The position numbers and the translations under genes are program-made. Positions 11,074 to 22,856 of a stretch of DNA of 64,000 bases are shown here, one piece after another. Position 1 is the first letter of the stretch. Each line of letters starts with the position of its first letter. Origin of the DNA: Hordeum vulgare subsp. vulgare. Lineage: Eukaryota; Streptophyta; Magnoliopsida; Poales; Poaceae. The notes under the pieces were generated by a model, which worked only from the letters and a program-made list of their open reading frames with translations, did not search any database and was not told where the DNA came from. The stretch lies in assembly GCF_904849725.1 (NCBI RefSeq), contig NC_058518.1:394555581-394619580 (forward strand), written 5' to 3'.

Positions 11074-12021
11074 AATCCGAACACCCTTAATCAGCAAAGC
11101 TTTAACGTCTTATCCAGATGAGCCATAGTCTGTGGTGTTTCTCTGTGCTAGAATCTGATGATCTTAAAAATGAGCCAATCATCACAAGCTGACGAGCAAA
11201 GCCCTCACCGTTCGTCATCATCGCCGCCATCCGCATGGCCATATCTTGGACGGATGCAATGATAATGATCGGGTCGCGTGGATGCACCTCCAACGCCGCG
11301 TGACGTGCACGTGGACCTAACTTATCTCCGGCCGACCAATACACAAGATGACACCCCGGAATAATATATAACAATATCGAAATCGCTTGAGCTAGTAGTA
11401 GCAATCTTGGTCCGTGGACCCAAAACTGGCAAGAGAAGAGATAGTATATGAGAGAGAGAATATTAGGTGCTCACTCACAGCTTTGATGCTCCGACGGCAC
11501 GTCCTTTTCACGAGCCCGGCCGGCTGACTGATACTCCGCATAGTTTAAAAGATAAACCCCGAGCATACCTCCAAAACTGCTGGCATGGCAATGCCAAGGC
11601 GGCTGGACTGGACAAGCGAATTTTAAATCCGGCGGTTGCGTCGGCGACAGCTAGTTTGGTTTGGTTCCGCGAGGTGAACCACGCCGGTTTAGATTTTTGT
11701 ACTGGCATTGCTTTGGTTCGTTGCGACCGAGGGCTAGACTGGTGGTACTGTACTGTCATGGTGATTAACTAATTTAGAAGTAGTGTGGACGGAGAGGAAC
11801 GGATGGCCGCATCAAGCTCCATGAAGAAGAAAGCAGATGATAGCGGAAAGTGTCCTCGAAAAAAAAGGAGAAGGGAAACGGAAGGAGCACAGTACGGCGT
11901 GTGTGATGGGCACGTCAAGTAGGACAAGGCGTAATCAGCACGATCCCGCCACTGCCGCATTCATGCGGTGATGATGGTGTTTACTTCTCCTTTTTTGAGA
12001 TGCGGTGATGATGGTCTTAAT
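11056..12021. other. Low-copy DNA, no gene supported
   Basis: Contains a minus-strand 100-codon open frame at 11102-11404 and two overlapping frames at 11467-11772 / 11508-11759. No recognised domain, splice-consistent structure or homologous neighbour was found, so none is called. Confidence 0.4.
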
Positions 12022-12023
12022 TA

Positions 12024-12238
12024 CTACCTCCGTTCCGGTGTATAAGTCATTTGCGTAGTTCTACGTCGATAATTTAACTACCTAAATATGTATCATATAT
12101 AATAAGAAATTTATATTTAGAAACTACATCCGTGTAGATATCTAGTGATATACTTTTCATGACATATAACACATATTTAATTTCTTAAATCGGTGACCTA
12201 GAACTACGTGAATGACTTATACACCGGGACGGAGGGAG
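12024..12238. mobile_element. Stowaway-type MITE, 215 bp
   Basis: The ends are CTACCTCCGTTCCGG (one mismatch from the usual CTCCCTCCGT) and its inverted partner CCGGGACGGAGGGAG. Inverted repeats extend through GTGTATAAGTCATTTGCG / AATGACTTATACAC, about 40 bp. TA target duplications flank it at 12022-12023 and 12239-12240. These are the hallmarks of Tc1/Mariner-derived Stowaway MITEs of Triticeae. No coding capacity. Confidence 0.92.
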
Positions 12239-12240
12239 TA

Positions 12241-12837
12241 ACCCGCTTTCGGGACAAAGATGATACTCCTGTCTCACCAACCAGCCAACGCTGCAATGGT
12301 CGGACGCGTGCTACTCCTACAGCCGAGTAATAAACAGCACCGTGAGACTGAGAGCGAGCACGCGGCCACCGGACGGAGCCACGAAGATCACGCGGGGCAT
12401 CACGTCGCGCTCAACGCTGGCGCCGACGCTCACCGGCCGGCCGCCCGCCTACGACTACGACCGAGCTTCGAGCAGGCCGGCCGTTGGCATCTTGGTTGCA
12501 ACTTGCAACCAGCGTTTTGACTTGAAATTATTGGGTCCGAAGTCCGAACCCAGAATGGCCAAGACACAGACGGCCGGGGCGCAGGGAGCGAGGGATGCGT
12601 AAATGCGTGCTCGCGGTCGCGGTCGCGGCCTGGGGCGGAGCGTACGCGCAGCGGCCACGACGCGCTCGGCAGGGCAGGGCAGGTCGCAACGGCTAGTTGG
12701 CTTTGTTGGTTTTCATAGGAAAACCAAACCTGTCGCTTTCTTGCTCGGCTCGGCTTGTTGTACTACTCCCCTGCCGAGGAGAACACCACCGGCAGCGGCA
12801 GCGGCAGCTTTTGGGCTGGGGCCTCTACTTCTGACGG
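12241..12837. other. GC-rich low-copy stretch between the MITE and block Y
   Basis: Overlapping open frames on both strands (12260-12658) fit high GC rather than a defined protein. A plus frame with RSTLAPTLTGRPPAYDYDR could be a fragment of a host exon, but no start, splice site or family could be assigned. Confidence 0.3.
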
Positions 12838-13116
12838 AAATTTGTTGACGCGGGGGGTAGGGTGGTTTCGTGCGCCTCTGCGCTGCTTGTCTGCATGGTG
12901 TTTTTTTTTTTTTTGAATGTTGGCAACGCTTTGTCTGTATGGTGGTTAATCGCTGCTAGGCTGGGCTACTGTTTGCCATGGTGGTTTCTGCCTGCCTGCT
13001 GGCGCTGCCAGTCAGTCAGAGTCCAGCTCCAACGGCTACTCCGCGGGCAACTGTTTTCTTCTAGGACGGAGCGACTACTGACGTCGACTTTCTTTTGCAA
13101 AAAGGACAGTGTGTTC
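12838..13116 (+). repeat. Block Y, first copy, left part (second copy at 52732-53045)
   Basis: Near-identical landmarks with 52740-52985: GAAATTTGTTGACGCGGGGG, GTGCGCCTCTGCGCTGCTTG, CCAGCTCCAACGGCTACTCC, and TCTAGGACGGAGCGACTACT. A poly-T-containing stretch of ~30 bp at 12900-12930 is present only here. TE2 interrupts the block at 13117 and it resumes at 17536. Confidence 0.85.
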
Positions 13117-13255
13117 GTTTACAAGAGATGACAGTTGTCATACGAGAAGGTGTTCGTGCGGAGTAACACGTCCGTTCGGCACTTTGGACACGTCTAATCT
13201 AAACGACATTCGCTAATAACGCCCTTCGGTAGAGACGTTGTCACGTCTCGTAACA
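13117..13255 (-). repeat. TE2 3' LTR (truncated)
   Basis: Aligns without gaps to 17397-17535. It ends TCGTAACA like the other copy. The missing part is the LTR 3' end in element orientation, with the joining host bases. Confidence 0.88.
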
Positions 13256-13815
13256 CGTCCCTTACAAAGCCGCTTCTGGTATGTCATGTATCCGTGTATA
13301 TTTTTAGAAATATTGCTCTTTAATCACAAGCATGTATTATCTTGACTAACTCCTTCAAAAACTTTGTGAAAAATCTGAGAAGAACAATATTTGATATGTT
13401 GTTAAAACCCGGTGAGAACAATAAGAAGAAAATGATACAACATATGTTATTGTCTTTTTGATAACTTATATGAGAAAACCTTGAGACGATAAAACTCACT
13501 GGTAAGTATTAGAGGACAATTAGTATGTCTTGTATATACCCACTAAAAATCCCGATGGGGAAAATAGGATGTATGACATATATTTTTATGTTGATATTGC
13601 CTCATTAAGAATCTTGATGAGAACCATGAGAGTGAAAAAGAGTGCAATATAATGTTTGAACGGGTTATTTTTTCAGAGAGAAACTCCCCCTAATCTTTGC
13701 AAATCCCGAAGTTGTCGCATACCTATCCCATGAACATATTTTTCAAATGTTGAAGATGGGAGTGATTTTGTAAATAGGTCGGCGAGATTATCGCACAATT
13801 TGACTTGCAAAATAT

Positions 13816-16800
13816 TTATCTTCCCTTTCTTCTGTAATTGATGGGGAAAAATAATTTAGTAGAGATATGCTTACTGATATTGCTCTTTATATAATCCGTT
13901 TGCATTTGAGCAACACAAGCAGCATTATCTTCGTAGATAATGGTTGGAGATTTGATAAGACCTTTGCCACATGATTTTTGTATGTGATTTATCATTCTGC
14001 GAAGCCATACACATTCACGTGACGCCTCATATAATGCGATTATTTTAGAATGATTGGTGATGTAGCCACTAGGGTGTGCTTGGAAGACTTCCATGATATG
14101 GCTGTCCCACCATGTAGGAACACGAAACCGGTTTTGTGATCTGGCATTGTGGGGGTCACATAAGTAGCCAGCATCTGTATACCCAATCATCTCAATGTCC
14201 AAATTTCTTTAAAATTGGAAAAATAGGCCAAGATTCTTTGTGCCTTGGAGATATCGAAAGATATTCTTAACTCCAATCCAATGGCGTTTAGTGGGAGGTG
14301 CGCTATGTCTAGCCAGTAAATTCACTACAAGTGCAATATCAAGCCTCGTGCAATTTGCAAGATACATGAGCGCTTTAACGGCACTAAGATATGGAACTTC
14401 AGGTCCTAATATCTTTTCTCCATCATCCATTGGTCTAAATTGATCTTTCTCTACGTGTAGAGATCGAACTACCATAGGGGTTTTGGATGGATAGGATTTG
14501 TCCATATTGAATTTCTCCAATATTTTCTGGATATAGACGGTTTGATGAACCAAAATACCCGAGGAAAGGTGATCAAGTTGTAATCCTAAGCAAAATTTGG
14601 TTTTACCCAAATCCTTCATCTCAAATTCCGTCTTTAAGTGATTGTGTGCTTCATCAATATCTTTTGTGGTTCCAATGATGTTAAGATCATCAACATACAC
14701 TGAAAATTTTAATGCAAAATCCAGTTGCGTACTTTTTTATGAAAACACATGGGCAATCATCATTATTGGAGTATCCTCTTATCATAAAGAACTCACTAAG
14801 TCGGTTGTACCACATGCGACCCGACTGTTTTAAGCCGTATAAAGACTTGTTTACTTTTACACAATATGCGTTGCGTTTTGCGTTTGGATTCGGGATTAGG
14901 ACTCCATCAGGAACCTTCATGTATATGTCTGAATCAAGTGAACCGTAAAGGTAAGCGGTTACTACGCCCATCAACTGCATAGATAGACGATTTTGTACTG
15001 CCATAGAAATAAGGTATCGGAAAGTAATACCACTCATTATTGGAGAGTATGTTTCATTGAAATCAATGCCTGGTCTGTGCGTGAAACCTTGGGCTACAAA
15101 CCTTGCTTTATATCTCACCACCAAGTTGTTCTTGTTTATTTTACGGACGAAAACACATTTGAATCCCACAGGGAAAACTCTAGGAGGTGTAGGTAATACT
15201 TCAGCGAATACCTTTCGTTTATTGAGCGAGGCTAACTCTAGTTGGATTGCATCCTTCCATTTAGGCCAGTCGAAGCTTTTCTTGCACTCTGCCATGGTCT
15301 TTGGATCATGATCATTTAGAAGGTTGTCTTCAACTGTAGTTGAGAAATATATGTCTACAATTGTAGACTTTCGATTGTAACATTCTCCAGAATCCATATA
15401 GCTCGTGGAAATTCCATTTACCCATGTTGACTGGTCGTGATTTCCCAATATGGTTGAGTGAGGGTTTTCCGATGTCCCAGTCATTGAGTGCACAACTAAG
15501 TTGGGTTGTGGGGGTTGTCCCCCCATTGGGTGTATATTACCCATTTGATGATTATCAACAATAGGTTGATTTTCATTTGCTGGTTCGGAGGGTTTCTTTT
15601 TCTGTTTCCTTTGTTGCTTGTGAGGAGCTGAATCTTGTTCCGTGACCATACTTCTCCCCCTCTTCCTTTGAACAGGGGGTTGAGTAGGTTTTGTTCGTAC
15701 CTCTACTCTTTCGGACGCGTTTTTGGCAGGATTGAAGGATTTGGTAACACCTTTATAGTGAGTAAATGAATCTCGCAAGTTATTTGCAATGTGTTGCAAA
15801 TTAATTATTTTCTGAACTTGAAGTTCGGTTTCTCAAGTACGTGGATCAGAGGAGGAAATGCCTTGGCATTCCAATCAATTTCCGGGCATTCTTTTTGGTA
15901 CTTGATGTCTCCCCCTAATGCCGGGAAGTGGTCCTCATTGAAGATGCAGTCAACGTGATGGGCTGTGAACAGATCCTCCGTGAGAGGTTCAAGGTACTTG
16001 ATTATCGAAAGTGATTTGTACCCCACATAGATCCCCAATTTCCTGTGTGGGCCCATGGATGTACGTTGCGGTGGTGAGATCGGGACATACGTGGCACATC
16101 CAAATTTACGCAGATGGGAAATATTTTGTTGATTTCCATGTACTAATTACATAGGGGAAGTGTTGTGATATGCAGTTGATCGCAATTGGATTAAGTCAGC
16201 AACGTGTAAAACTCCGTGACCCCAACAAGAAGCTGGTAAATTGCAATTCATTACTAAGGGTCGTGCAATGAGCTTAATTCTCTTAATTAGAGATTTGACC
16301 AATCCATTTTGAGTGTGGACATATGGGACTGAGTGTTGAACTTCAATACCTAATGCCATGCAATAATCATTGAAGGCATGCGAGGAGAATTCAGCAGCGT
16401 TGTCGAGTCGAATTGATTTAATTCGATTCTCGGGATAATGAGCTTGCAATTTGATAACATGTCTCATTATTTTGGAAAATGCGTGGTTTCGTGTAGATAG
16501 TAAACACACATGAGACCATCGTGTAGATGCATCTATTAGAACCATGAAATACCTAAAAGATCCTGATAATGGTTGGATAGGACCACAAATATCGCCTTGA
16601 ATTCGTTCAAGGAATTGGAGTGGTTCTCCTTGAATTCTAAGATATGAGGGTCTTAAAATGAGTTTCCCGGTAGCACATGCAGTGCATATAAAATCCGAAG
16701 ATTGTGGGAATTTAGCTTCATTTAAGTCATGACCATTGGAATTGCAGATAATTTTCCTCATCATCCTGATACCGGGATGACCAAGGCGATCATGCCAAGT

Positions 16801-17236
16801 TTGGAATGCATTTACATTCTGAAAAATTACCTTATATGCAATGTGTTCTACGGTTTTTATGTAAGTGTAGTACAATCCTGATGAGAAAGAGGGAATTTTC
16901 TCAAATATTCGTTTGCCATATCCGCTGTTTGTGGTAAAGACGAGATATTCCTCTTTATTGTCTTCATGAGTTTCAATGTGGAAACCAATTTTTGTCGATA
17001 TCTCTATAACCTATGAGGGTACGAGTTGAATCGGGATACAATAAAGCATCCTCAGTTACAATTTGTGTACCCATAGGGAGGGTAAATATGGCACGTCGAG
17101 TGCCAACAATTACCGCATCGCGTCCAACGATTGTTAAAATATCTCCATTCAACTTTATAAGAGTTTGAAAATACTTTATTTCCCTAAGTATAGAGCTTGT
17201 GGTGCCACTTTCCACAAGGCACATTTCCTTCTCCAT
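13816..17236 (-). pseudogene. TE2 pol remnant (protease, integrase, RT, RNase H)
   Basis: Frames at 16973-17236 (protease region, VESGTTSSILREIKYFQTL), 16147-16875 (GAG-pre-integrase WHDRLGHPGIRMMRKI and integrase, IQGDICGP, IRLDNAAEFSS), 15805-16056, 14690-15799 (RT: VRYKARFVAQGFTHRPGIDFNETYSP), 14209-14700 (YVDDLNIIG onward) and 13816-14202 (RNase H: YTDAGYLCDPHNARSQ, YEDNAACVAQ) follow TE3 pol in order. At least five frame breaks separate them. The polyprotein is dead, but every pol domain is represented, so the loss of gag is selective rather than random truncation from one end. Confidence 0.9.
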
Positions 17237-17257
17237 TGGATTTAACTCCTGTAGAAA

Positions 17258-17259
17258 TC
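17258..17259 (-). other. TE2 leader-to-pol junction (possible exon-exon join)
   Basis: On the minus strand the short leader ends GAAGGAGAGAAG and is directly followed by ATTTCTACAGGAG. TE3 has the matching leader word at ~24136-24148 and the matching TTTTTCTACGGGG at 21608-21620, the latter right after a splice-acceptor-like TTTTTATATAG. About 2.5 kb, including all of gag, is absent between them in TE2. Confidence 0.6.
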
Positions 17260-17296
17260 TTCTCTCCTTCGTCTCGATGCTCTGTTGGTAGGATGT

Positions 17297-17308
17297 GTGC
17301 TGATAACG
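17297..17308 (-). other. TE2 putative primer binding site
   Basis: CGTTATCAGCAC follows the LTR directly. The same word is at the same place in TE3 (24180-24191). It is not the usual TGGTATCAGAGC site, and I cannot assign the tRNA. Confidence 0.55.
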
Positions 17309-17535
17309 TGTAACAAATGGATTGCAACTTGTGTTTATTGACTGTGGGCAAAGCGCAATTTATACAAGAGTTTTGGACGCCTCCGCAGAGGCGCCTGTTT
17401 ACAAGAGATGGCAGTTGCCATGCGAGAAGGTGTCCGTGCGGAGGGACACGCCCGTTCGGCACTTTGGACACGCCTAATATAAATGACGTCCGCTAATCAC
17501 GCCCTTCGATAGAGACGTTGTCTCGTTTCGTAACA
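17309..17535 (-). repeat. TE2 5' LTR, 227 bp
   Basis: Plus strand starts TGTAACAAATGG and ends TTTCGTAACA, so it has TG...CA ends. Host block Y resumes at 17536 with CCGAGGTACGTC, matching 52991 onward. Confidence 0.88.
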
Positions 17536-17673
17536 CCCGAGGTACGTCGGACTATACGTAAGTTTTGAACTGCTGCTATTGCTCGTTACTGTCCCCGCGC
17601 AAACCGAAGGCCTTCCAAATGTTTTACAGTTCACTTGTAGCCTTTAGGACGCCATGCATTCAGAGTTAGTAAC
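17536..17673 (+). repeat. Block Y, first copy, right part, and flank between TE2 and TE3
   Basis: 17536-17586 (GAGGTACGTCGGACTATACG.. CTGCTGCTATTGCT) matches ~52990-53035. Beyond 17586 the copies diverge. 17669-17673 (GTAAC) is the left target copy of TE3. Confidence 0.75.
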
Positions 17674-17869
17674 TGTTTTAAATCAACGAATGATTGAGTG
17701 ATTACATCGATGGTTACAGGGTGCAATATATATGACCCAGAGGAACACGACGGTTCAGAGAGGCGTCGGTTCTAGACAAGCGGGAGAAGCGTCGGTTGAG
17801 GAAGAGAACCGTCCGACGGTTTGGGAGAGGAGGAGATTCCCTAATACATTTATGTAATAAATCTTAACA
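17674..17869 (-). repeat. TE3 3' LTR, 196 bp
   Basis: Starts TGTTTTAAATC and ends AAATCTTAACA on the plus strand. Identical to 24192-24387. Confidence 0.97.
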
Positions 17870-18038
17870 CTCCCCCTAATCTACGCTTGACCACATAGAA
17901 TCATCTCACGATTGTCCGGGTAGTGCCATCATTCCAAACGACCAGTCTTCAGGAAATTCTTCATGAAAACTTTGATGAGAACCTGAAACATAAACTTCAC
18001 AACAATAGCATAATGTGATGTTATTGAACAAGGACATC

Positions 18039-21000
18039 TCAAGAAGAGACTCCCCCTGTTGCCTGCAAGTCTCTAAGTCGTCGCATACCAATTCCGTGAA
18101 CATATTTCTGGAAAGTTGAGTTTGGTAAAGACTTAGTAAACAAATCAGCAAGGTTGTCACATGATTTGATTTGCAGAATGCTTATTTCCCCGCTTTTCTG
18201 AAGATTGTGGGGGGAAAACCATTTAGGAGAAATATGCTTAGTGATATTGCTCTTGATATATCCTGTCTGCATCTGTGCAACGCATGCCGCATTATCCTCA
18301 TAGATAATGGTGGGTGATTCAATAGAACCAATTCCACATGACTGTTGTATGTGGTTTATCATTCTGCGAAGCCATACACATTCACATGACGCTTCAAATA
18401 ATGAAATTATTTCAGAATGATTGGTAGATGTAGCCACTAGAGTCTGTTTGGAAGACTTCCATGATATAGCTGTACCACCATGTAGGAACACAAAACTGGT
18501 CTGAGACCTGGCATTATGGGGATCAGACAAATAACCGGCATCTGCATACCCAATCATATCAGAGTCCAGATTTTGCTGGGACTGAAAAAATAGGCCAAGA
18601 TCCTTTGTGCCTTGGAGATATCGAAAGATATTCTTTACTCCAGACCAATGTCGTTTGGTGGGAGTTGCGCTGTGTCTAGCAAGTAGATTCACTGCAAATG
18701 CAATATCAGGTCTTGTGCAATTTGCAAGATACATAAGCGCTCCAACTGCACTGAGATATGGAACTTCAGGTCCCAACACCTCTTCTCCATCATCCCTCGG
18801 TCTGAACGGGTCTTTCTCTACGTCTAGAGATCAAACCACCATAGGAGTTTTAGATGGATAGGATTTGTCCATATTGAATTTCTCCAATATTTTCTGGATA
18901 TAGGCAGCTTGGTGTACCATGATTCCTGAGGGAAGATGCTCAAGTTGAATACCTAAGCAAAATTTGGTTTTACCCAAATCCTTCATCTCAAATTCCATCT
19001 TTAGGTGATTGCGTGCTTCATCAATGTCTGGTGCACTGCCAATGATGTTGAGATCATCAACATACACAGAAATGATGCAAAATCCTGTAGAGGACTTCTT
19101 GATGAAGACACATGGGCAATCATCACTATTAGAGTAACCTTTCTGAAGAAGGAACTCACTTAGTCGGTTGTACCACATCCGCCCCGACTGTTTTAAGCCA
19201 TACAATGACTTATTCAGCTTTACACAATACATGTTGCGTTTTGCATTGTTATTCGGGACGGAGATTCCGTCACGAACCTTCATATGTATGTCCGAATCTA
19301 GTGACCCGTAAAGATATGCGGTCACGACGTCCATCAACTGCATAGATAGATGATTTTGCACTTCCATAGATATAAGATATCGGAAAGTGGTTCCACTCAT
19401 TACTGGAGAGTATGTTTCATTGAAATCAATGCCGGGTTTCTGCGTAAAACCTTGTGCTACGAGCCTTGCTTTATATCTCACCACGTCATTGTTCTCATTC
19501 CGTTTCCGGAGGAAAACCCATTTGAATCCTACGGGGAAAACATTGGGAGGTGTAGGTATTGCTTCAGTGAATACCTTCCTTTTGTTAAGCGAGGCAATTT
19601 CTGCTTGGATTGCATCCTTCCATTTAGGCCAGTCGGAGCGCCTTTGGCACTCGACGATAGACCTTGGATCATGATCAGTGAGAAGGGTATCTGCAATCTT
19701 TTCAGCAAAATATATGTCGACAGTCGTAGTCTTACGGTCAAATGATTCTCCAGAATCAACATAGTTGATGGAAATTTCCTGCACCCCTAGAGACTCTTCG
19801 TGATTTCCCAATACGGTTGAGTTTGGGTGTTCCGATGTTCCAGCTAGTTTGTGCACACTGGAGCTGGGTTGTGAAGGTTGCCCTTCCACTGGGTGTGAAC
19901 TACCCATCAGGTGTTTGTCAACGTTGAGTTGACCTGCATTTACTGACTCCGAGGATTTTTTCCTCGATTTCCTTTGCTGCTTGCTAGAAGCTAGCTCCAG
20001 GTCAGAGGCCATACTACTCCCCCTCTTTTTAGGAACAGGGAGTTGAGTGGTTTTTATTGGTACCTCCACTCTCTCTGGCGCGTTTCTGGCCGGATTTAAG
20101 GATTTTGTAACACCTTTTAGATCAGTAAATGAATCTGGCAAATTATTTGCAAGATGTTGCAAATTAATGATCTTCCGAACTTGAAGTTCGGTCTCATGGG
20201 TACGTGGATCAGAGGATGAAATGGCATGAGCATTCCAATCGATTTCCGGGCATTCTTTCTGGTACTTGAAATCTCCCCCTAATGCCGGAAAATGTTCCTC
20301 ATTAAATATGCAATCAGCGTGACGGGTTGTGAACAGATCCCCAGTTAGGGGTTCCAGGTACTTGATAATCGACGGCGATTTGTACCCCACATAGATCCCC
20401 AACTTTCTGTGTGGGCCCATAGATGTCCGCTGTGGTGGTGAGATCGGGATGTATGCAGCACATCCGAACTTACGCAGATGGGAAATGCTAGGAGGATTTC
20501 CACGTACCAATTCCAGAGGGGAAGAACTGTGATATGCAGTTGGCCTCAATTGTATCAAGTCAGCAGCGTGTAAAACTGCATGACCCCAACAAGATGTTGG
20601 CAAGTGGCAATTCATCAACAAAGGTCTTGCAATGAGTTTAATCCTCTTAATCAATGCTTCAGCCAAACCATTTTGTGTATGGACATATGGAACAGAGTGT
20701 TGAACTTCAATCCCCAAAGCCATGCAATAATCATTGAAAGCACGTGAGGAGAATTCTGCAGCGTTGTCCATTCGAATTGTCTTAATTCGACTTTCAGGAT
20801 AATGGGCTTGCAACTTAATGACTTGCCTCATTATTTTGGCAAATGCATGGTTTCGTGTGGACAGAAGACACACATGTGACCATCGTGTAGATGCGTCAAT
20901 CAGAACCATGAAATACCGAAAAGGTCCAGATAATGGCTGAATGGGACCACAAATGTCTCCTTGAATACGTTCAAGGAATTGAAGTGGTTCAGCTTGTATT

Positions 21001-21599
21001 TTGAGGTGCGAGGGCCTCAAAATTAGCTTTCTCGTGGCACAAGATGTGCACACAAAATCAGAAGATTGAGGAAATTTTGACTCAAGCAAATTATGACCAA
21101 TGGAATTGCTAGTAATTTTTCTCATCATCCCGATTCCGGGATGGCCCAGGCGATCATGCCAGGTTTGGAATGCATCAACATTCTGAAAAATTACTTTGTA
21201 TGCAACATGTTCCACGGGTTTGATGTACGTATAGTACAAACCAGACGATAGAGAAGGAATTTTCTCATGTACCTTTTTGCCATATCCGTGATCTTTAGTA
21301 AAGAGTAAATACTCCTCTTTGTTGTCTTCATGGGTTTCAATATGAAAACCATTCTTACGGATATCTCGATAACTGATCAGGGTACGTGATGAGTCAGGAT
21401 ACAATAAAGCATCCTCTATCGTCACTTGTGTACCACTTGGGAGTGTGAATATGGCACGTCCAGTACCAACAATCACTGTATCGCGTCCAGCGATAGTTAG
21501 AATATCTCCATTCATCTTTTTCAGAGTTTGGAAATATTTTATCTCCCTCAGTATGGAGTTTGTGGTACCACTGTCCACAAGGCATAATTCCTCTTCCAT
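18039..21599 (-). pseudogene. TE3 pol: protease-integrase-RT-RNase H, intact except for one in-frame TGA
   Basis: One frame of 1186 residues broken only at codon 923 (18831-18833), where TGA replaces CGA; TE2 has Arg here (MVVRSLHVEKD). The protease DSG is at residues 9-11. The pre-integrase motif is WHDRLGHPGIGMMRKI with downstream CTSC. Integrase acidic residues sit in IQGDICGP, IRMDNAAEFSS and NGLAEALIKR. RT shows KARLVAQGFTQKPGIDFNETYSP, LNKSLYGLKQSGRMWYNRL and YVDDLNIIG. After the stop come RNase H (YADAGYLSDPHNARSQ, HSEIISLFEA, YEDNAACVAQ) and the tail LADLFTKSLP. The stop falls in the RT connection, so RNase H would be lost. The start ATG at 21599 is the first in frame after the AT-rich spacer. 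Confidence 0.93.
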
Positions 21600-21797
21600 C
21601 GGATTGTCCCCGTAGAAAAACTATATAAAAACGAAAGAATTTTCAATAAGAAAACCTTATGTTGATACATAGAATACAATCTTTATTATATCAAATGCGT
21701 TGATACAATACAATATAAAGACAACAACAAACTTATGTTCTTATTACAATCATCACAAATGGACATAGTTAAATAGATCACTAAGGAGGTCGAGGGA
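21600..21797 (-). other. AT-rich gag-pol spacer of TE3 with a splice-acceptor-like site
   Basis: Between the gag stop and pol ATG lie 198 non-coding bases. On the minus strand a pyrimidine/T-rich run ends TTTTTATATAG at 21621, followed by TTTTTCTACGGGG. AT-richness and a T-rich tract before AG are typical of plant introns. The place where TE2's pol segment begins coincides with this AG. Confidence 0.5.
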
Positions 21798-22850
21798 CTA
21801 GTCAAAGTCACCAAACACATCGTTTGAGGTGTACTCAAGTAACATGGCCTCCGTTTCAGCAGGGTCCTCAAGTGGATAAGGAATCTTGGCGTTGCTTGGT
21901 CCAGGAGGAATATCCTGTGAATCGCCAGCTCCATGTGCGCTATGCGGATGTAGGTTGAAGTTAGCTTCAAGCCTTTTCACTTGAGGTGCTTTGCGTCCCT
22001 GAGATTGCTGGTACAACATGACCAGATGCTTGGGCATTGAGCACTTTTCAGTAGAATGCGAGTAGCATCCACACTTGTTGCAAAGTTTAGTTTTATCGAA
22101 CTTTGGCTTTGCAGTGCCTTTGCCCTTGCCCATGTTTCTGAATTTTCTGTTCCCATTGCGCTTGTGCTTGTGCTCAGAATTGGAATGTTTACCTCGAAAG
22201 GTACCATTAAACTTTTGTCTATTCGCGACATTCAGATGAACTTCAGGTAAAGGTTGTGCCCCAACTGGGCGCTGAGAGCCATTCTTAGCGAGTAGCTCAT
22301 CATGCTTTTCAGCCTGAAGTAACATGTGAATAAGCTCGGAATAGACAGTGTAGTTGCGAGCACGGTATTGCTGTTGGAGGATCCTATCAGAAGGGAGCAT
22401 AGTAGATAAAGTTTTCTCTATCATCTCCCCCTGAGTAGGTTCCTTCTCACAAAAACGCAGTTTGGAACATATCTTATGAACAGCATGATTGTACTCACCA
22501 ATGGACTTGAAATCCTGAAGGCGGAGATGAGTCCAATCATGGAGTGCTTCAGGCAGGACCACTGCCTTCTGCTGTTCATACCTCGTTTTGAGGGCCAGAA
22601 ACAGAGTACTAGGAGATTCCTCCTGTAAATACTCAGACTTGAGATCTGGATGAATATGGTGCCTTATGATGAATAAGGCAGCATAATTCTGCTGTTCTGT
22701 CAGCGGCGTGGCTCCAGCCGGGAGAGGAGTCTCCGGGGGCTGGATTGCACGCGCTATCCCACGGGACGCAAGACTGATCTTGATGCCCATAGCCCATGTA
22801 GGGTAATTGTGGCCATTGAGGGCAAGCTCCTCAAATTCTTTGGCAGTCAT
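21798..22850 (-). CDS. gag: TE3 gag (capsid/nucleocapsid), 350 aa, intact
   Basis: Encodes copia Gag, which packages element RNA into cytoplasmic virus-like particles. Residues ~1-190 form the capsid-type domain (LNGHNYPTWAMGIKISLASR near the start; ALKTRYEQQKAVVLPEALHDW). A basic stretch at 210-252 precedes one CCHC zinc knuckle: C257, C260, H265, C270. The frame ends DVFGDFD with TAG; pol is not in frame. The length is normal for a stand-alone copia Gag. The ATG at 22850 lies 6 bases after a strong acceptor-like CCTCATGTAG (AG at 22857-22858), which supports this start and suggests the leader is spliced out before translation. As a lone intact Gag it could assemble particles, though no expression evidence exists here. 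Confidence 0.92.
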   Translation of the reverse strand: MTAKEFEELALNGHNYPTWAMGIKISLASRGIARAIQPPETPLPAGATPLTEQQNYAALFIIRHHIHPDLKSEYLQEESPSTLFLALKTRYEQQKAVVLPEALHDWTHLRLQDFKSIGEYNHAVHKICSKLRFCEKEPTQGEMIEKTLSTMLPSDRILQQQYRARNYTVYSELIHMLLQAEKHDELLAKNGSQRPVGAQPLPEVHLNVANRQKFNGTFRGKHSNSEHKHKRNGNRKFRNMGKGKGTAKPKFDKTKLCNKCGCYSHSTEKCSMPKHLVMLYQQSQGRKAPQVKRLEANFNLHPHSAHGAGDSQDIPPGPSNAKIPYPLEDPAETEAMLLEYTSNDVFGDFD

Positions 22851-22856
22851 CTTGGC

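Larger units (their letters stand above)
13117..17535 (-). mobile_element. TE2: old gag-less Ty1-copia element
   Basis: A minus-strand copia remnant, 4.4 kb, inserted in block Y. The 5' LTR (17309-17535) is complete. The 3' LTR keeps only 139 bp (13117-13255), having lost ~88 bp plus the adjacent target copy. Over the shared 139 bp the LTRs differ at about 16 sites (11-12%), so it is old. The internal region has a very short leader, then protease to RNase H, and no gag. Protein similarity to TE3 pol is high (about 85% in conserved blocks by eye), so both belong to the same copia lineage. Confidence 0.9.
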
